From contig JBQJBP010000001.1 in assembly GCA_052078155.1 (NCBI GenBank), positions 186,001 to 250,000 on the forward strand: a DNA stretch of 64,000 nucleotides, read 5' to 3'. Below, one piece after another: positions 8,355 to 15,709 of the stretch. Within the stretch, counting starts at the first letter, position 1, and each line of letters starts with the position of its first letter. The notes under the pieces were generated by a model, which was given only the letters and a program-made list of their open reading frames with translations, made no database searches and was not told the origin of the DNA. Both the position numbers and the translations under genes were made by a program. The DNA comes from CAXBMB01 sp052078155. Lineage in GTDB: Bacteria > Pseudomonadota > Alphaproteobacteria > Kiloniellales > DSM-21159.

Positions 8355-10619
8355 TTAACTTGCTGACCGGTCCAAAGAGGGCCTTTGCCGGCAGGTCCTT
8401 TCTGGCGGCAAAGATACATGGACCGTGGTTCCGACCATTTTCTCGCTGGTCAGCGTGATGTTGCCACCGTGCTGCTCGGTTAACTGTTTGACCAGTGTCA
8501 GACCCAGACCAGTCCCCTCAAACTGCTTGGCGTAACTGTTTTCCCCCTGAACAAAGGGATCAAAGATTCTGTCCAGATGGGATTTCTCAATGCCGATGCC
8601 TGTGTCGGTAATGAGGAAATTGAAGCCATTTTCCTTATCGAGATAGACCTTGATCTTAACTTCGCCCTGTTCCGGCGTGAACTTCACCGCGTTGGAGAGA
8701 AGGTTGATCAGGATTTGCTTCATCCGACGCCGATCAGCCATCAGTTGTGGCAGACCGTCGGGAACTTCAGCCACCAGCTTTACTTTGTTCTGGAACGCAC
8801 GCTCTTTCAGCATGGCAAGCGACGAGTCCACCAGTGTCCCGGCGTCACTGGCCATTTCATCCAGTTCAGACTCGCCGATTTCGATCTTCGACACATCAAG
8901 AATGTCACTGAGGATCTGCAGCAGATGGTGGCCAGATTTCTGAATTTCCCGGCAGTAGTCGCCGTAGCGCTCCGGCGAGATCTTACCAAAAAGCTCGTTG
9001 TTGATGATGTCGGAGAACCCGATAATGGCATTGAGCGGCGTGCGGAGCTCGTGGCTCATATTGGCGAGGAACTCAGTCTTTGCCCGGTTGGCCATGTCCG
9101 CAGATTCCTTGGCCGTGTGCAATGCAATCTCATCGAGTTTGCGTTCTGATATGTCCGTGGAAATCCCGCAGAGACCGACCAGCTCGCCATCCTTTGAATA
9201 AATGGGGAACTTGATGGTCAGAAAGGCACGGACCTTACCGTCGACCGGTACCAGTTCCTCCAGCTGCATGGGCACGCCTTCAGCCATGACAGCCAGGTCA
9301 TCCTTTCTGAAACTGGCGGCTGTTTTGGCGTCGTGGAGATCTGTATCGGGCTTGCCCAGAACCTCTTCTGCGGTAAAGCCAAAGAGCTCTTCATAGTGCT
9401 TGTTCACAAAGAGGTGCCGACCGTCCGGTGCTTTGATGAAAATCACCGAAGGAGCATTGTTCAGAACCTGTTGTGACAGCAGTTCGCTGTCCTGCCAGGC
9501 GATATAGAGGTCGTGGACGTCCTTGCCCAGCTGATTGAACTCTTCAATAGCTGTTGGAACAAAGGTCACTTCCTTGCCGGTCAGAACTTCCTTTGCATAC
9601 TGGGTGATGTTGTTGAGGGACCGGCGGGTGAAGCGGTGGAGCAATACCGCCATAAACAAAAAAATCGCTGCCAGAACGCCAAAGAGGATCAGAAAGTCGA
9701 TCTTCATGGACTCCTGGAGGGTCCCGACGGCGCCCGGTGGATTGGACGTTTGCATCACCAGCTGGTTTTGGATGCCCTGCCTCAGTTCCAGCGGATAACT
9801 GAAAATCAGTTCTTTGGCAGGGACATGATCCTGGTCTGTTTTTGTCGGATCACTGCGCCGCTGCGCAAAGGTTTTTGTGGCAACCAGGGGCGGGGGCAGG
9901 CGGTAGTTCGCTGTCTGGCCAATCAGCACGTTTTCGTAATAGAGCCCGACACTGTTGGCCTGATTGGCGTTCTGAACTTCGCGGATGAAGGACTGATTGT
10001 CGGTGAGGATCACACCGGCAAGCAGGGTTCCCATCAGGCGGCCTTTGTCCTGGTCAACCACATGCACGCTTGTCACCAGAATGACCAGAGGCGGATTTGA
10101 CCCGTTCAGCACGAATGTCTGAGGGTGCGACACCTGAAGGGAATCACCCACAAAGTGCTTCTCCAGTGGCCTCAGGTCGTAAGCGCCAGTTGCGGCACTG
10201 TATACCTCTCCGTTGTCGGCTGAACTGAAGTAGAGGGCATCCAGACTGCCTTCGTTGTTGTTGTAAAAGGCCGTTTCCAGAAAGGCCTCAATGGTTTGCT
10301 TGTCTTTGGTTTTGGCCGCGCTCAGCAGTTGGGAAGAATTGGAGGTAGCTGAGAGAACCTGTTCAATCTCCGTCACTCTTTTGGTCAGAACGAGGTTGCC
10401 AATGGTCTGGTTCTTGTCGAGCAATCGAGCCAGGTCACGGTTGGTCGCACGATCGGATTCCCAGGATATCGTCGCGTAAGTTGCCCCCAGCACCAGAATG
10501 AAGGCAAAGAGGAACAGTCCCACCACCAGTGTCGGATAAGCAAGTTTGCTGGGGTCTGGCCGTTCTTTGCCAGCCACTCTCCTAGTTGGAGTATCTGAAG
10601 GCGTAGGCTTGTAACTCAC
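8355..10619 (-). CDS. LuxQ-like membrane sensor histidine kinase with PAS domain, no receiver
   Basis: A 754-residue inner-membrane sensor kinase. One membrane helix (about residues 28-50) and a second (about 307-329) enclose a roughly 255-residue periplasmic sensor region of the double-Cache/LuxQ-periplasmic type. A HAMP-like linker (330-375) follows, then a PAS domain (380-492), a HisKA domain with the phospho-acceptor His523 in MSHELRTPLN, and an ATPase domain with NLLSNAVKFTP, DTGIGI and GTGLGL. The protein stops soon after the ATPase domain, so it lacks the receiver domain of hybrid Vibrio LuxQ. The GTG start at 10619 lies inside the upstream binding-protein gene (38-base overlap), with GGAG upstream. 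The coupling implies that it senses ligand through that protein. Its phosphorylation partner is not evident. Confidence 0.88.
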   Translation of the reverse strand: MSYKPTPSDTPTRRVAGKERPDPSKLAYPTLVVGLFLFAFILVLGATYATISWESDRATNRDLARLLDKNQTIGNLVLTKRVTEIEQVLSATSNSSQLLSAAKTKDKQTIEAFLETAFYNNNEGSLDALYFSSADNGEVYSAATGAYDLRPLEKHFVGDSLQVSHPQTFVLNGSNPPLVILVTSVHVVDQDKGRLMGTLLAGVILTDNQSFIREVQNANQANSVGLYYENVLIGQTANYRLPPPLVATKTFAQRRSDPTKTDQDHVPAKELIFSYPLELRQGIQNQLVMQTSNPPGAVGTLQESMKIDFLILFGVLAAIFLFMAVLLHRFTRRSLNNITQYAKEVLTGKEVTFVPTAIEEFNQLGKDVHDLYIAWQDSELLSQQVLNNAPSVIFIKAPDGRHLFVNKHYEELFGFTAEEVLGKPDTDLHDAKTAASFRKDDLAVMAEGVPMQLEELVPVDGKVRAFLTIKFPIYSKDGELVGLCGISTDISERKLDEIALHTAKESADMANRAKTEFLANMSHELRTPLNAIIGFSDIINNELFGKISPERYGDYCREIQKSGHHLLQILSDILDVSKIEIGESELDEMASDAGTLVDSSLAMLKERAFQNKVKLVAEVPDGLPQLMADRRRMKQILINLLSNAVKFTPEQGEVKIKVYLDKENGFNFLITDTGIGIEKSHLDRIFDPFVQGENSYAKQFEGTGLGLTLVKQLTEQHGGNITLTSEKMVGTTVHVSLPPERTCRQRPSLDRSAS

Positions 10620-11706
10620 TCAGCCGCTCCGGGGTCGTAGATTGGTCAACTAAAGCAAAGGCGCCGGAAAAGACTCTTGGGACATCTTGCGTCTTTCCTT
10701 CCAGATCCATTTTGATGGCTTCCGCCATGGCAACACCATTGTCATCATTCAGGCGCATGACAGTGAAGTTCATTTCATTCCGTTGGATGGCCGCCAGTTC
10801 GTTTGAGCCGCCACCCCAGCCGTTGACCAGCACGTCATCCAGTTTTCCGGTTTCTTTCAAGGCGTCGATGATGCCAATGGCGATGTCTGTGGAGCAGGCG
10901 TAGAAGAAATCGATCTCAGGCGTTTCCTTCAGAACTTCCATGGCCGCTTCATAGGCATTTTGCCGATCAAAGCCCACATAGTAGGACGCGACCAGGTTCA
11001 TGCCCGGTTCTGCAGCCATGGCCAGACGGAAGGTCTCGCCCCTGGCGATGCTTACATAGCCCTTTGGGCCATAGAAAAGCGCATAGGAGCCTTGGCCATT
11101 GGTGAGCTTTTTGTAGTGGTCCACCAGCAGGCCTGTGCCGGCAACGTGGTCAAAACCGACGTATAGGAAAGGTTGTTCATCCCCAAAATCTTTCAGGGGC
11201 GTGGTGATGTTCTGCAGGATGATCTTGGTCTTTCCGCGGGCCATGACACGTTCAATCAGGCCGCGATGCCGCAGCGCATCCAAGGTGAAGACCAGGTAGT
11301 CGGGCGGAGTGACCAAAGCTTCGCCGATGAGCTTGCTCTGCTTGGTGATGTCTGTGCCCGGGCGGGTAAAATGCGACCGAATGTTGTAGTCGATTTCCAG
11401 TTCTTTCATCCGGGCTTCAAAAGACGCAACACTGCGGCGCCAGTAATCTGAAGCCTGCAGTCCGGGATAGACGATCAACACATCGACCGGGGAATTGAGG
11501 GGAGGACCATCCTGGGGAAGGGCCAGAGGCACACCAGGCGCAGCAACCAGGGCCTCAAAAGCAGCAGACCGCTCTTCTTCACCCGGATTGATTTCGAAGT
11601 ACTCCTGCAGCGTCCAGTAATCTCGTAAGGGCACACCGTCAGCATGGGCGAGGGTGGAAAAGGGCACCAACAGACAGATGACACAAATGAATGAAAGGAC
11701 TTTCAT
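10582..11706 (-). CDS. LuxP-like periplasmic autoinducer-2 binding protein
   Basis: A 374-residue periplasmic binding protein of the LuxP branch of the sugar-binding family. It starts at the ATG at 11706 (GGAGAG upstream) with a signal peptide (MKVLSFICVICLLVPFSTLAHA, cut near residue 22). It matches Vibrio harveyi LuxP from the start of the mature region (DYWTLQEYFE) to the tail (AFRYSN). The AI-2 contacts I recall for LuxP (Gln77, Ser79, Trp82, Asn159, Arg215, Ser265, Thr266, Trp289, Arg310) correspond to Gln84, Ser86, Trp89, Asn166, Arg222, Ser272, Thr273, Trp297 and Arg318. All are conserved, at a steady offset of 7 to 8. It overlaps the kinase gene by 38 bases, in the same order as Vibrio luxPQ. 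Binding of AI-2 itself is inferred. Confidence 0.88.
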   Translation of the reverse strand: MKVLSFICVICLLVPFSTLAHADGVPLRDYWTLQEYFEINPGEEERSAAFEALVAAPGVPLALPQDGPPLNSPVDVLIVYPGLQASDYWRRSVASFEARMKELEIDYNIRSHFTRPGTDITKQSKLIGEALVTPPDYLVFTLDALRHRGLIERVMARGKTKIILQNITTPLKDFGDEQPFLYVGFDHVAGTGLLVDHYKKLTNGQGSYALFYGPKGYVSIARGETFRLAMAAEPGMNLVASYYVGFDRQNAYEAAMEVLKETPEIDFFYACSTDIAIGIIDALKETGKLDDVLVNGWGGGSNELAAIQRNEMNFTVMRLNDDNGVAMAEAIKMDLEGKTQDVPRVFSGAFALVDQSTTPERLSELQAYAFRYSN

Positions 11707-12214
11707 CAGTCTCTCCAGGCTTCTGCGATCCTCAGGCAAAGCAAAGATCAAGCAGCGGTTTTCCTCTTCCATCATTGAAACATAACTTGCAGTCGTCTGT
11801 CGAAAGGGTTGCTCCATCTCCCTGAGTTTTCGGGTTTGCTTCAAGCTTTTGTAAGCAAACACTGTCTGCAGTCCACGGTGGCAGTGATTTGCTTTCAAAT
11901 CCATTAACTCTGAGGGAGAATTTGTCTGATTTTCCGAAGGCAATATTTCTAAAAAAATCAAATCAAACAGGAGGTTGGTAATTCCTTGTGGCAGATGACA
12001 GTAGCCTTGCAAAGGGGGTAAAAAGATAAAATCCGATGTATCTCCTCAGGCGCATTTCTTATGGGTACTTTGACAATTTTCCCCGCCTGAATGAGTTCCG
12101 GCTTTAGGTCGACAGCAGACTATGTAATCGTACAAAAAAAGCTTAAAAAAACCTGCGCTCAATCCACAGTTTGTACTTTGGTTGGATGCTGGCTGGTTAA
12201 TAGGAAGAAGATTC
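11707..12214. other. Divergent promoter region between the LuxP-like gene and the carbonic anhydrase gene
   Basis: These 508 bases hold no supported gene; the frame of the LuxP-like gene stays open upstream but that part does not look like a protein. A stretch around 11940-11975 and another around 12120-12160 are AT-rich compared with the neighbours. Promoters for both flanking genes should lie here; I cannot assign boxes or an operator. Confidence 0.4.
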
Positions 12215-12811
12215 ATGACTGGTATCATCAAAGAGTTTAACGGCATCCGCCCGCGCATCCATCCAAAGGCATTTGTCGCTGAAACGGCAGTGATCATTGG
12301 AGATGTGGAAATCGGGGCCGGCTCATCCATTTGGTACGGTTGTGTGATCAGGGCAGATGTCAATCGCATCGTGATTGGCAAAAACACGAACATTCAGGAC
12401 GGCACGGTCATTCACTGCAACCACGACCCAAAGGGGCCCTATCGAGAAACCGGCGGAGGCATGCCAACCATAATCGGTGACAACATCACCGTTGGTCACA
12501 TGGCTTTGTTGCATGCCTGTACGCTGGAGGACGATTCCTTCGTCGGGATGAAGGCGCTGGTGATGGATCAGGCTGTGGTGGAAAGCACGGGCATGCTGGC
12601 AGCCGGGGCGCTGTTGTCGCCGCGCAAACGCCTGCCATCCGGAACATTGTGGGCAGGCAATCCCGCCCGGCATGTGCGGGAGTTAACAGAAAAAGAGATC
12701 AGCTACTTCTCTTACTCTGCGGACAATTACCAGCGCCTCAGCCAGCAGCATGCACTGGCTGACAGTCGACCGGATCTTCAGCAGCGTCGGGAGGCACGGC
12801 AGGACCCGTGA
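12215..12811 (+). CDS. Gamma-carbonic anhydrase family protein (left-handed beta-helix)
   Basis: A 198-residue hexapeptide-repeat protein of the gamma-carbonic anhydrase/YrdA/PaaY family, forming trimers with zinc sites between subunits. The left-handed helix repeats run from about residue 15 to 150. The zinc ligands are visible as His in GTVIHCN and the pair in VGHMALLHAC. The ATG at 12215 follows TAGGAAGAAG and is preferred over an in-frame TTG 11 codons earlier. The stop overlaps the start of the TPR gene (TGATG). Whether it hydrates carbon dioxide or has another hydrolase role cannot be told from sequence. Confidence 0.88.
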   Translation: MTGIIKEFNGIRPRIHPKAFVAETAVIIGDVEIGAGSSIWYGCVIRADVNRIVIGKNTNIQDGTVIHCNHDPKGPYRETGGGMPTIIGDNITVGHMALLHACTLEDDSFVGMKALVMDQAVVESTGMLAAGALLSPRKRLPSGTLWAGNPARHVRELTEKEISYFSYSADNYQRLSQQHALADSRPDLQQRREARQDP

Positions 12812-14526
12812 TGGCAGGCAGCGAGAAAAGCAGCGCTTCAGCTATGGCCCGCTTTGATCTGGGGGCCCATACCAGATCCATCTCCACGTCTTCCCAGGAG
12901 GCCCAGTTCTGGTTCAACAAGGGACTGAACTGGTGCTACGGCTTCAACCACGAAGAAGGGGTCGCCTGCTTTCTGAAAGCGCTGGAGCATGACCCTGGCT
13001 GTGTGATGGCCCATTGGGGCGTGGCCTATGGCAGCGGGCCATTTTACAACAACGTATGGCGGCAGTTCAGCACTGAGGAAGCCGATCAGGCGACCAGATT
13101 TGCCTGCCATCATCTGGACCAGGCCGCTGCCAGTTTCAAGACGGCAACACCTTTGGAACAGGCACTTGTGGAGGCTTTGTCGAAGCGGTTCCAAAAGCCC
13201 CATGCTGTTTCGGGCGAGGAGTTTGACCGCTGGGACGATGACTACGCCAATGCCATGCGTCGTCTTTACTATGCCAACAAAGACGACCATGACGTTGCGG
13301 CGATTTTTGCCGAAGCCATCATGACCCGCACCCCCTGGCGATTGTGGGATGTAAAAACCGGTTTGCCGGCTCCTGGCGCCGATACGCTGGAAGCTCTTGA
13401 AGTGATTGAGCGCTCTATCGGCGTGAGCGATGCCGCGGGCCAGGACCCGCATCCTGCCATTCTGCATCTGCACATTCATGTGACAGAAATGTCTGATGAA
13501 CCTGAAAGAGCCCTGCGCTCGGCGGACATTCTGGGCAGGCTTTGCCCTGATGCGGGGCACATGAACCACATGCCCGGTCACAGTTATGTGCTCTGTGGGC
13601 TCTATGAAAAGGCAAAAATCGCCAGCGAAAGGGCCATCCGCGCCGATAATCTCTATGTGGGCTATGCCGGGCCTTTCAACTTCTACACCACAGCGCGGGC
13701 TCACGACCTCCACCTGATGATGTACAGCTGTATGTACCTGGGCCAGTTCAAGCCTGCTCTGGCAGCGGCTGAGCAGATGTGTGCGACGCTGTCCAAGGAG
13801 GTGCTGAGTGTGGAAGGGCGCCCTCAACTGGCCATCACGCTGGAGGGCTACTATTCCATGAAGATGCATGTTCTGGTGCGGTTCGGCCGCTGGCAGGACA
13901 TCATTGATACGCCCCTTCCGGATGATGCCGATCTCTATTGCGTCTCAACGGCCATGCACCACTATGCGCGCGGGATTGCCCAGTCTGCGCTGAAGGATTT
14001 TGACGCGGCGCTCAGTGAGCGTGCTGCCTTCTACAAGGCGGTTGACCGGGTGCCGCAGGACCGGCGTTTCTTTAACAACTCGGCACGCGACATCCTGGCC
14101 GTGGGCGAAATGATGCTGGAAGGGGAACTGGCCTACCATCGCGGCCTTTATGGACAGGCCTTTGCCCATCTGAGGGAAGCGGTAGAGCGGGATGATAACC
14201 TGGAATACACCGAACCCTGGGCTTGGATGCACCCGCCGCGTCATGCATTGGCAGCGCTCTTGTCGGAACAAGGGCATTACGAAGAGGCGGAGGCCGTCTA
14301 TCGCACGGACCTTGGGCTGGACCCCTCATTGCAGCGCTGTGCCCAGCATCCTGACAATGTCTGGGCCCTGCATGGTTTTGTGGAATGCTTGCGTCAGCGC
14401 GGGGACCAGCGAGAGTTGCCGGACTATGAGGTGCGTCTGGCAGCAGCGTTGGCCAAAACCGATGTGGAGGTGACGTCCTCCTGCCTGTGCCGGGGGCGAC
14501 TTGTGGCCTCTTGCTGTGAGGCATAA
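12811..14526 (+). CDS. Tetratricopeptide repeat protein
   Basis: A 571-residue soluble protein built mostly of helical repeats. The N-terminus (AQFWFNKGLNWCYGFNHEEG) and a following EHDPGCVMAHWGVAYG segment form a clear TPR, and further TPR-like pairs run to the C-terminus (LSEQGHYEEAEAVYRTDLGL). A His-rich centre (ILHLHIHVTEMS, MNHMPGHSYVLCGLY) is unusual for a plain TPR scaffold and could bind metal. The ATG at 12811 overlaps the stop of the carbonic anhydrase gene; a GTG one codon earlier is possible. No signal peptide is seen. Function unknown; coupling to the carbonic anhydrase is the only functional hint. Confidence 0.8.
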   Translation: MAGSEKSSASAMARFDLGAHTRSISTSSQEAQFWFNKGLNWCYGFNHEEGVACFLKALEHDPGCVMAHWGVAYGSGPFYNNVWRQFSTEEADQATRFACHHLDQAAASFKTATPLEQALVEALSKRFQKPHAVSGEEFDRWDDDYANAMRRLYYANKDDHDVAAIFAEAIMTRTPWRLWDVKTGLPAPGADTLEALEVIERSIGVSDAAGQDPHPAILHLHIHVTEMSDEPERALRSADILGRLCPDAGHMNHMPGHSYVLCGLYEKAKIASERAIRADNLYVGYAGPFNFYTTARAHDLHLMMYSCMYLGQFKPALAAAEQMCATLSKEVLSVEGRPQLAITLEGYYSMKMHVLVRFGRWQDIIDTPLPDDADLYCVSTAMHHYARGIAQSALKDFDAALSERAAFYKAVDRVPQDRRFFNNSARDILAVGEMMLEGELAYHRGLYGQAFAHLREAVERDDNLEYTEPWAWMHPPRHALAALLSEQGHYEEAEAVYRTDLGLDPSLQRCAQHPDNVWALHGFVECLRQRGDQRELPDYEVRLAAALAKTDVEVTSSCLCRGRLVASCCEA

Positions 14527-14619
14527 CAAAGCCACTTGCTTGAAGGCTCATCAGTAAGCCTACAATCAACAGGTGCGGTTGCTTCCTGCGTTTGATCCTG
14601 TCAGTTGCTAACGGTCTCT

Positions 14620-14646
14620 TAACCCAAGTTGGGTAGGTTTTTCTGT
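14620..14646 (+). terminator. Probable terminator after the TPR gene
   Basis: The near-perfect palindrome AACCCAAGTTGGGT is followed by AGGTTTTTCTG, 94 bases after the TPR stop. The short stem makes this a moderate call. Confidence 0.5.
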
Positions 14647-14815
14647 CCTTTTTGGGCGGCTTTGAGGCTGCTCTGACCTGCCTTGATTTCTCTCTGAAAT
14701 CAGAAAGCAGGGACACTTGATATCGGCCTCGGCCGGAGGAATTTGCAGGGTCCAGTTGCCGGGTAAAACGAACGTTGTTGCCCCGTCTGACCCTTGTTTA
14801 GAACGGGAAAACACA

Positions 14816-15607
14816 GTGAGCGAAACCATTTCTCTTGCCAGCCGTAATGCGGCCAACGCTGCCTTCGAGGCTCTAAAAGGAGAGTTTCTGGGGGAAGCCC
14901 TGGATGATCTCAATCGACTGAGCAACGACACGGCGGAAATCCGCGGTGGTCAGGTGACCCTCGATGATGTTTTGCAAGGGTCCTTTCTTCTGGCTGTGCG
15001 CCTGAAAGGGGGCTCGGCAAGTTACGATCTGGCGCTTCTCGGTGTCGCGGCCAGCCGGTTTGAGGACTATCTCTCCAACGTGGAAAACGCCAGTGATCAC
15101 ACCATTACGGACATCCAGATTTATCTGGATGTTTTGATTGATATGGTGGAGGCGGAAGCCGAGGGGCGCGACATCAAAGGGGACCTGGTCCGCAATCTGC
15201 CCATGCGCCGTTCCTTTGATCCCGCCATGATCAAGCGGGTCCGCATTGAAGTCATGCTGGTGATGCCCGAAGGCGCTGCCCGCAAGATGATTGAGCGGGA
15301 GATTCAGGAATGCGGCTACAGTGTAACCTCGGTCAGTTCGCCCTTTACCGCCTTGGAACTGATTGTGCGCACGCAGCCCGATCTGGCCATTCTGTCGTCG
15401 GTGCTGCCGGAGCTGTCAGGGGTTGAAATTGCCATCGGCCTGAAATCCATGCCCCAGACCCGAAACACCGCCGTGGCCATCATCACCTCCCATGACAAAA
15501 ACCATGGCTCTCTGGCCCTGTTGCCGGAAACGGTCTCAATCATCCGTAAAGGCACCAGCTTTGGAGATGATCTGGCAGAAGCGCTGAAGGACCAGTTCCT
15601 GATGTAG
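14816..15607 (+). CDS. Pseudo-Hpt plus pseudo-receiver domain protein
   Basis: A 263-residue soluble protein with two degenerate signalling domains. The N-terminal helical part (about residues 1-125) has the Hpt core pattern AVRLKGGSASYDL, where the phospho-acceptor His of H-x-L-K-G-x-S is replaced by Val. The C-terminal part (about 140-263) has a CheY-like receiver pattern (VMLVMPEGAARKMI, LAILSSVLPELSGVE, AIITSHD, IRKGTS). In it the acidic pair is missing and the phospho-acceptor Asp is a Ser, while the conserved Ser/Thr and Lys remain. I start at the GTG at 14816 (SETISLASRN) although its ribosome binding site is weak; the upstream extension looks non-coding. It may act as a phosphorylation-independent adaptor; this is inference. 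Confidence 0.75.
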   Translation: MSETISLASRNAANAAFEALKGEFLGEALDDLNRLSNDTAEIRGGQVTLDDVLQGSFLLAVRLKGGSASYDLALLGVAASRFEDYLSNVENASDHTITDIQIYLDVLIDMVEAEAEGRDIKGDLVRNLPMRRSFDPAMIKRVRIEVMLVMPEGAARKMIEREIQECGYSVTSVSSPFTALELIVRTQPDLAILSSVLPELSGVEIAIGLKSMPQTRNTAVAIITSHDKNHGSLALLPETVSIIRKGTSFGDDLAEALKDQFLM

Positions 15608-15655
15608 CCAACAGTGCTGTGGCCGGGGCTGACAGCTGAAAAGACCATCCAAAAG

Positions 15656-15692
15656 AAAAAGGCCTGACGCGAATGCTGCGCAGGCCTTTTTT
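15656..15692. terminator. Bidirectional terminator between the pseudo-receiver gene and phaC
   Basis: AAAAAGGCCTG pairs with CAGGCCTTTTTT around a short GC-rich loop, giving a U-run on both strands. It sits between two convergent genes and can serve both. Confidence 0.88.
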
Positions 15693-15709
15693 GTTGGAAA
15701 CTCAGGCGA

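Noticed and set aside
11707..12012. N-terminal extension of the LuxP-like protein by 102 residues
   Set aside because: The extension has no family match, and the ATG at 11706 has a good ribosome binding site and begins a proper signal peptide.
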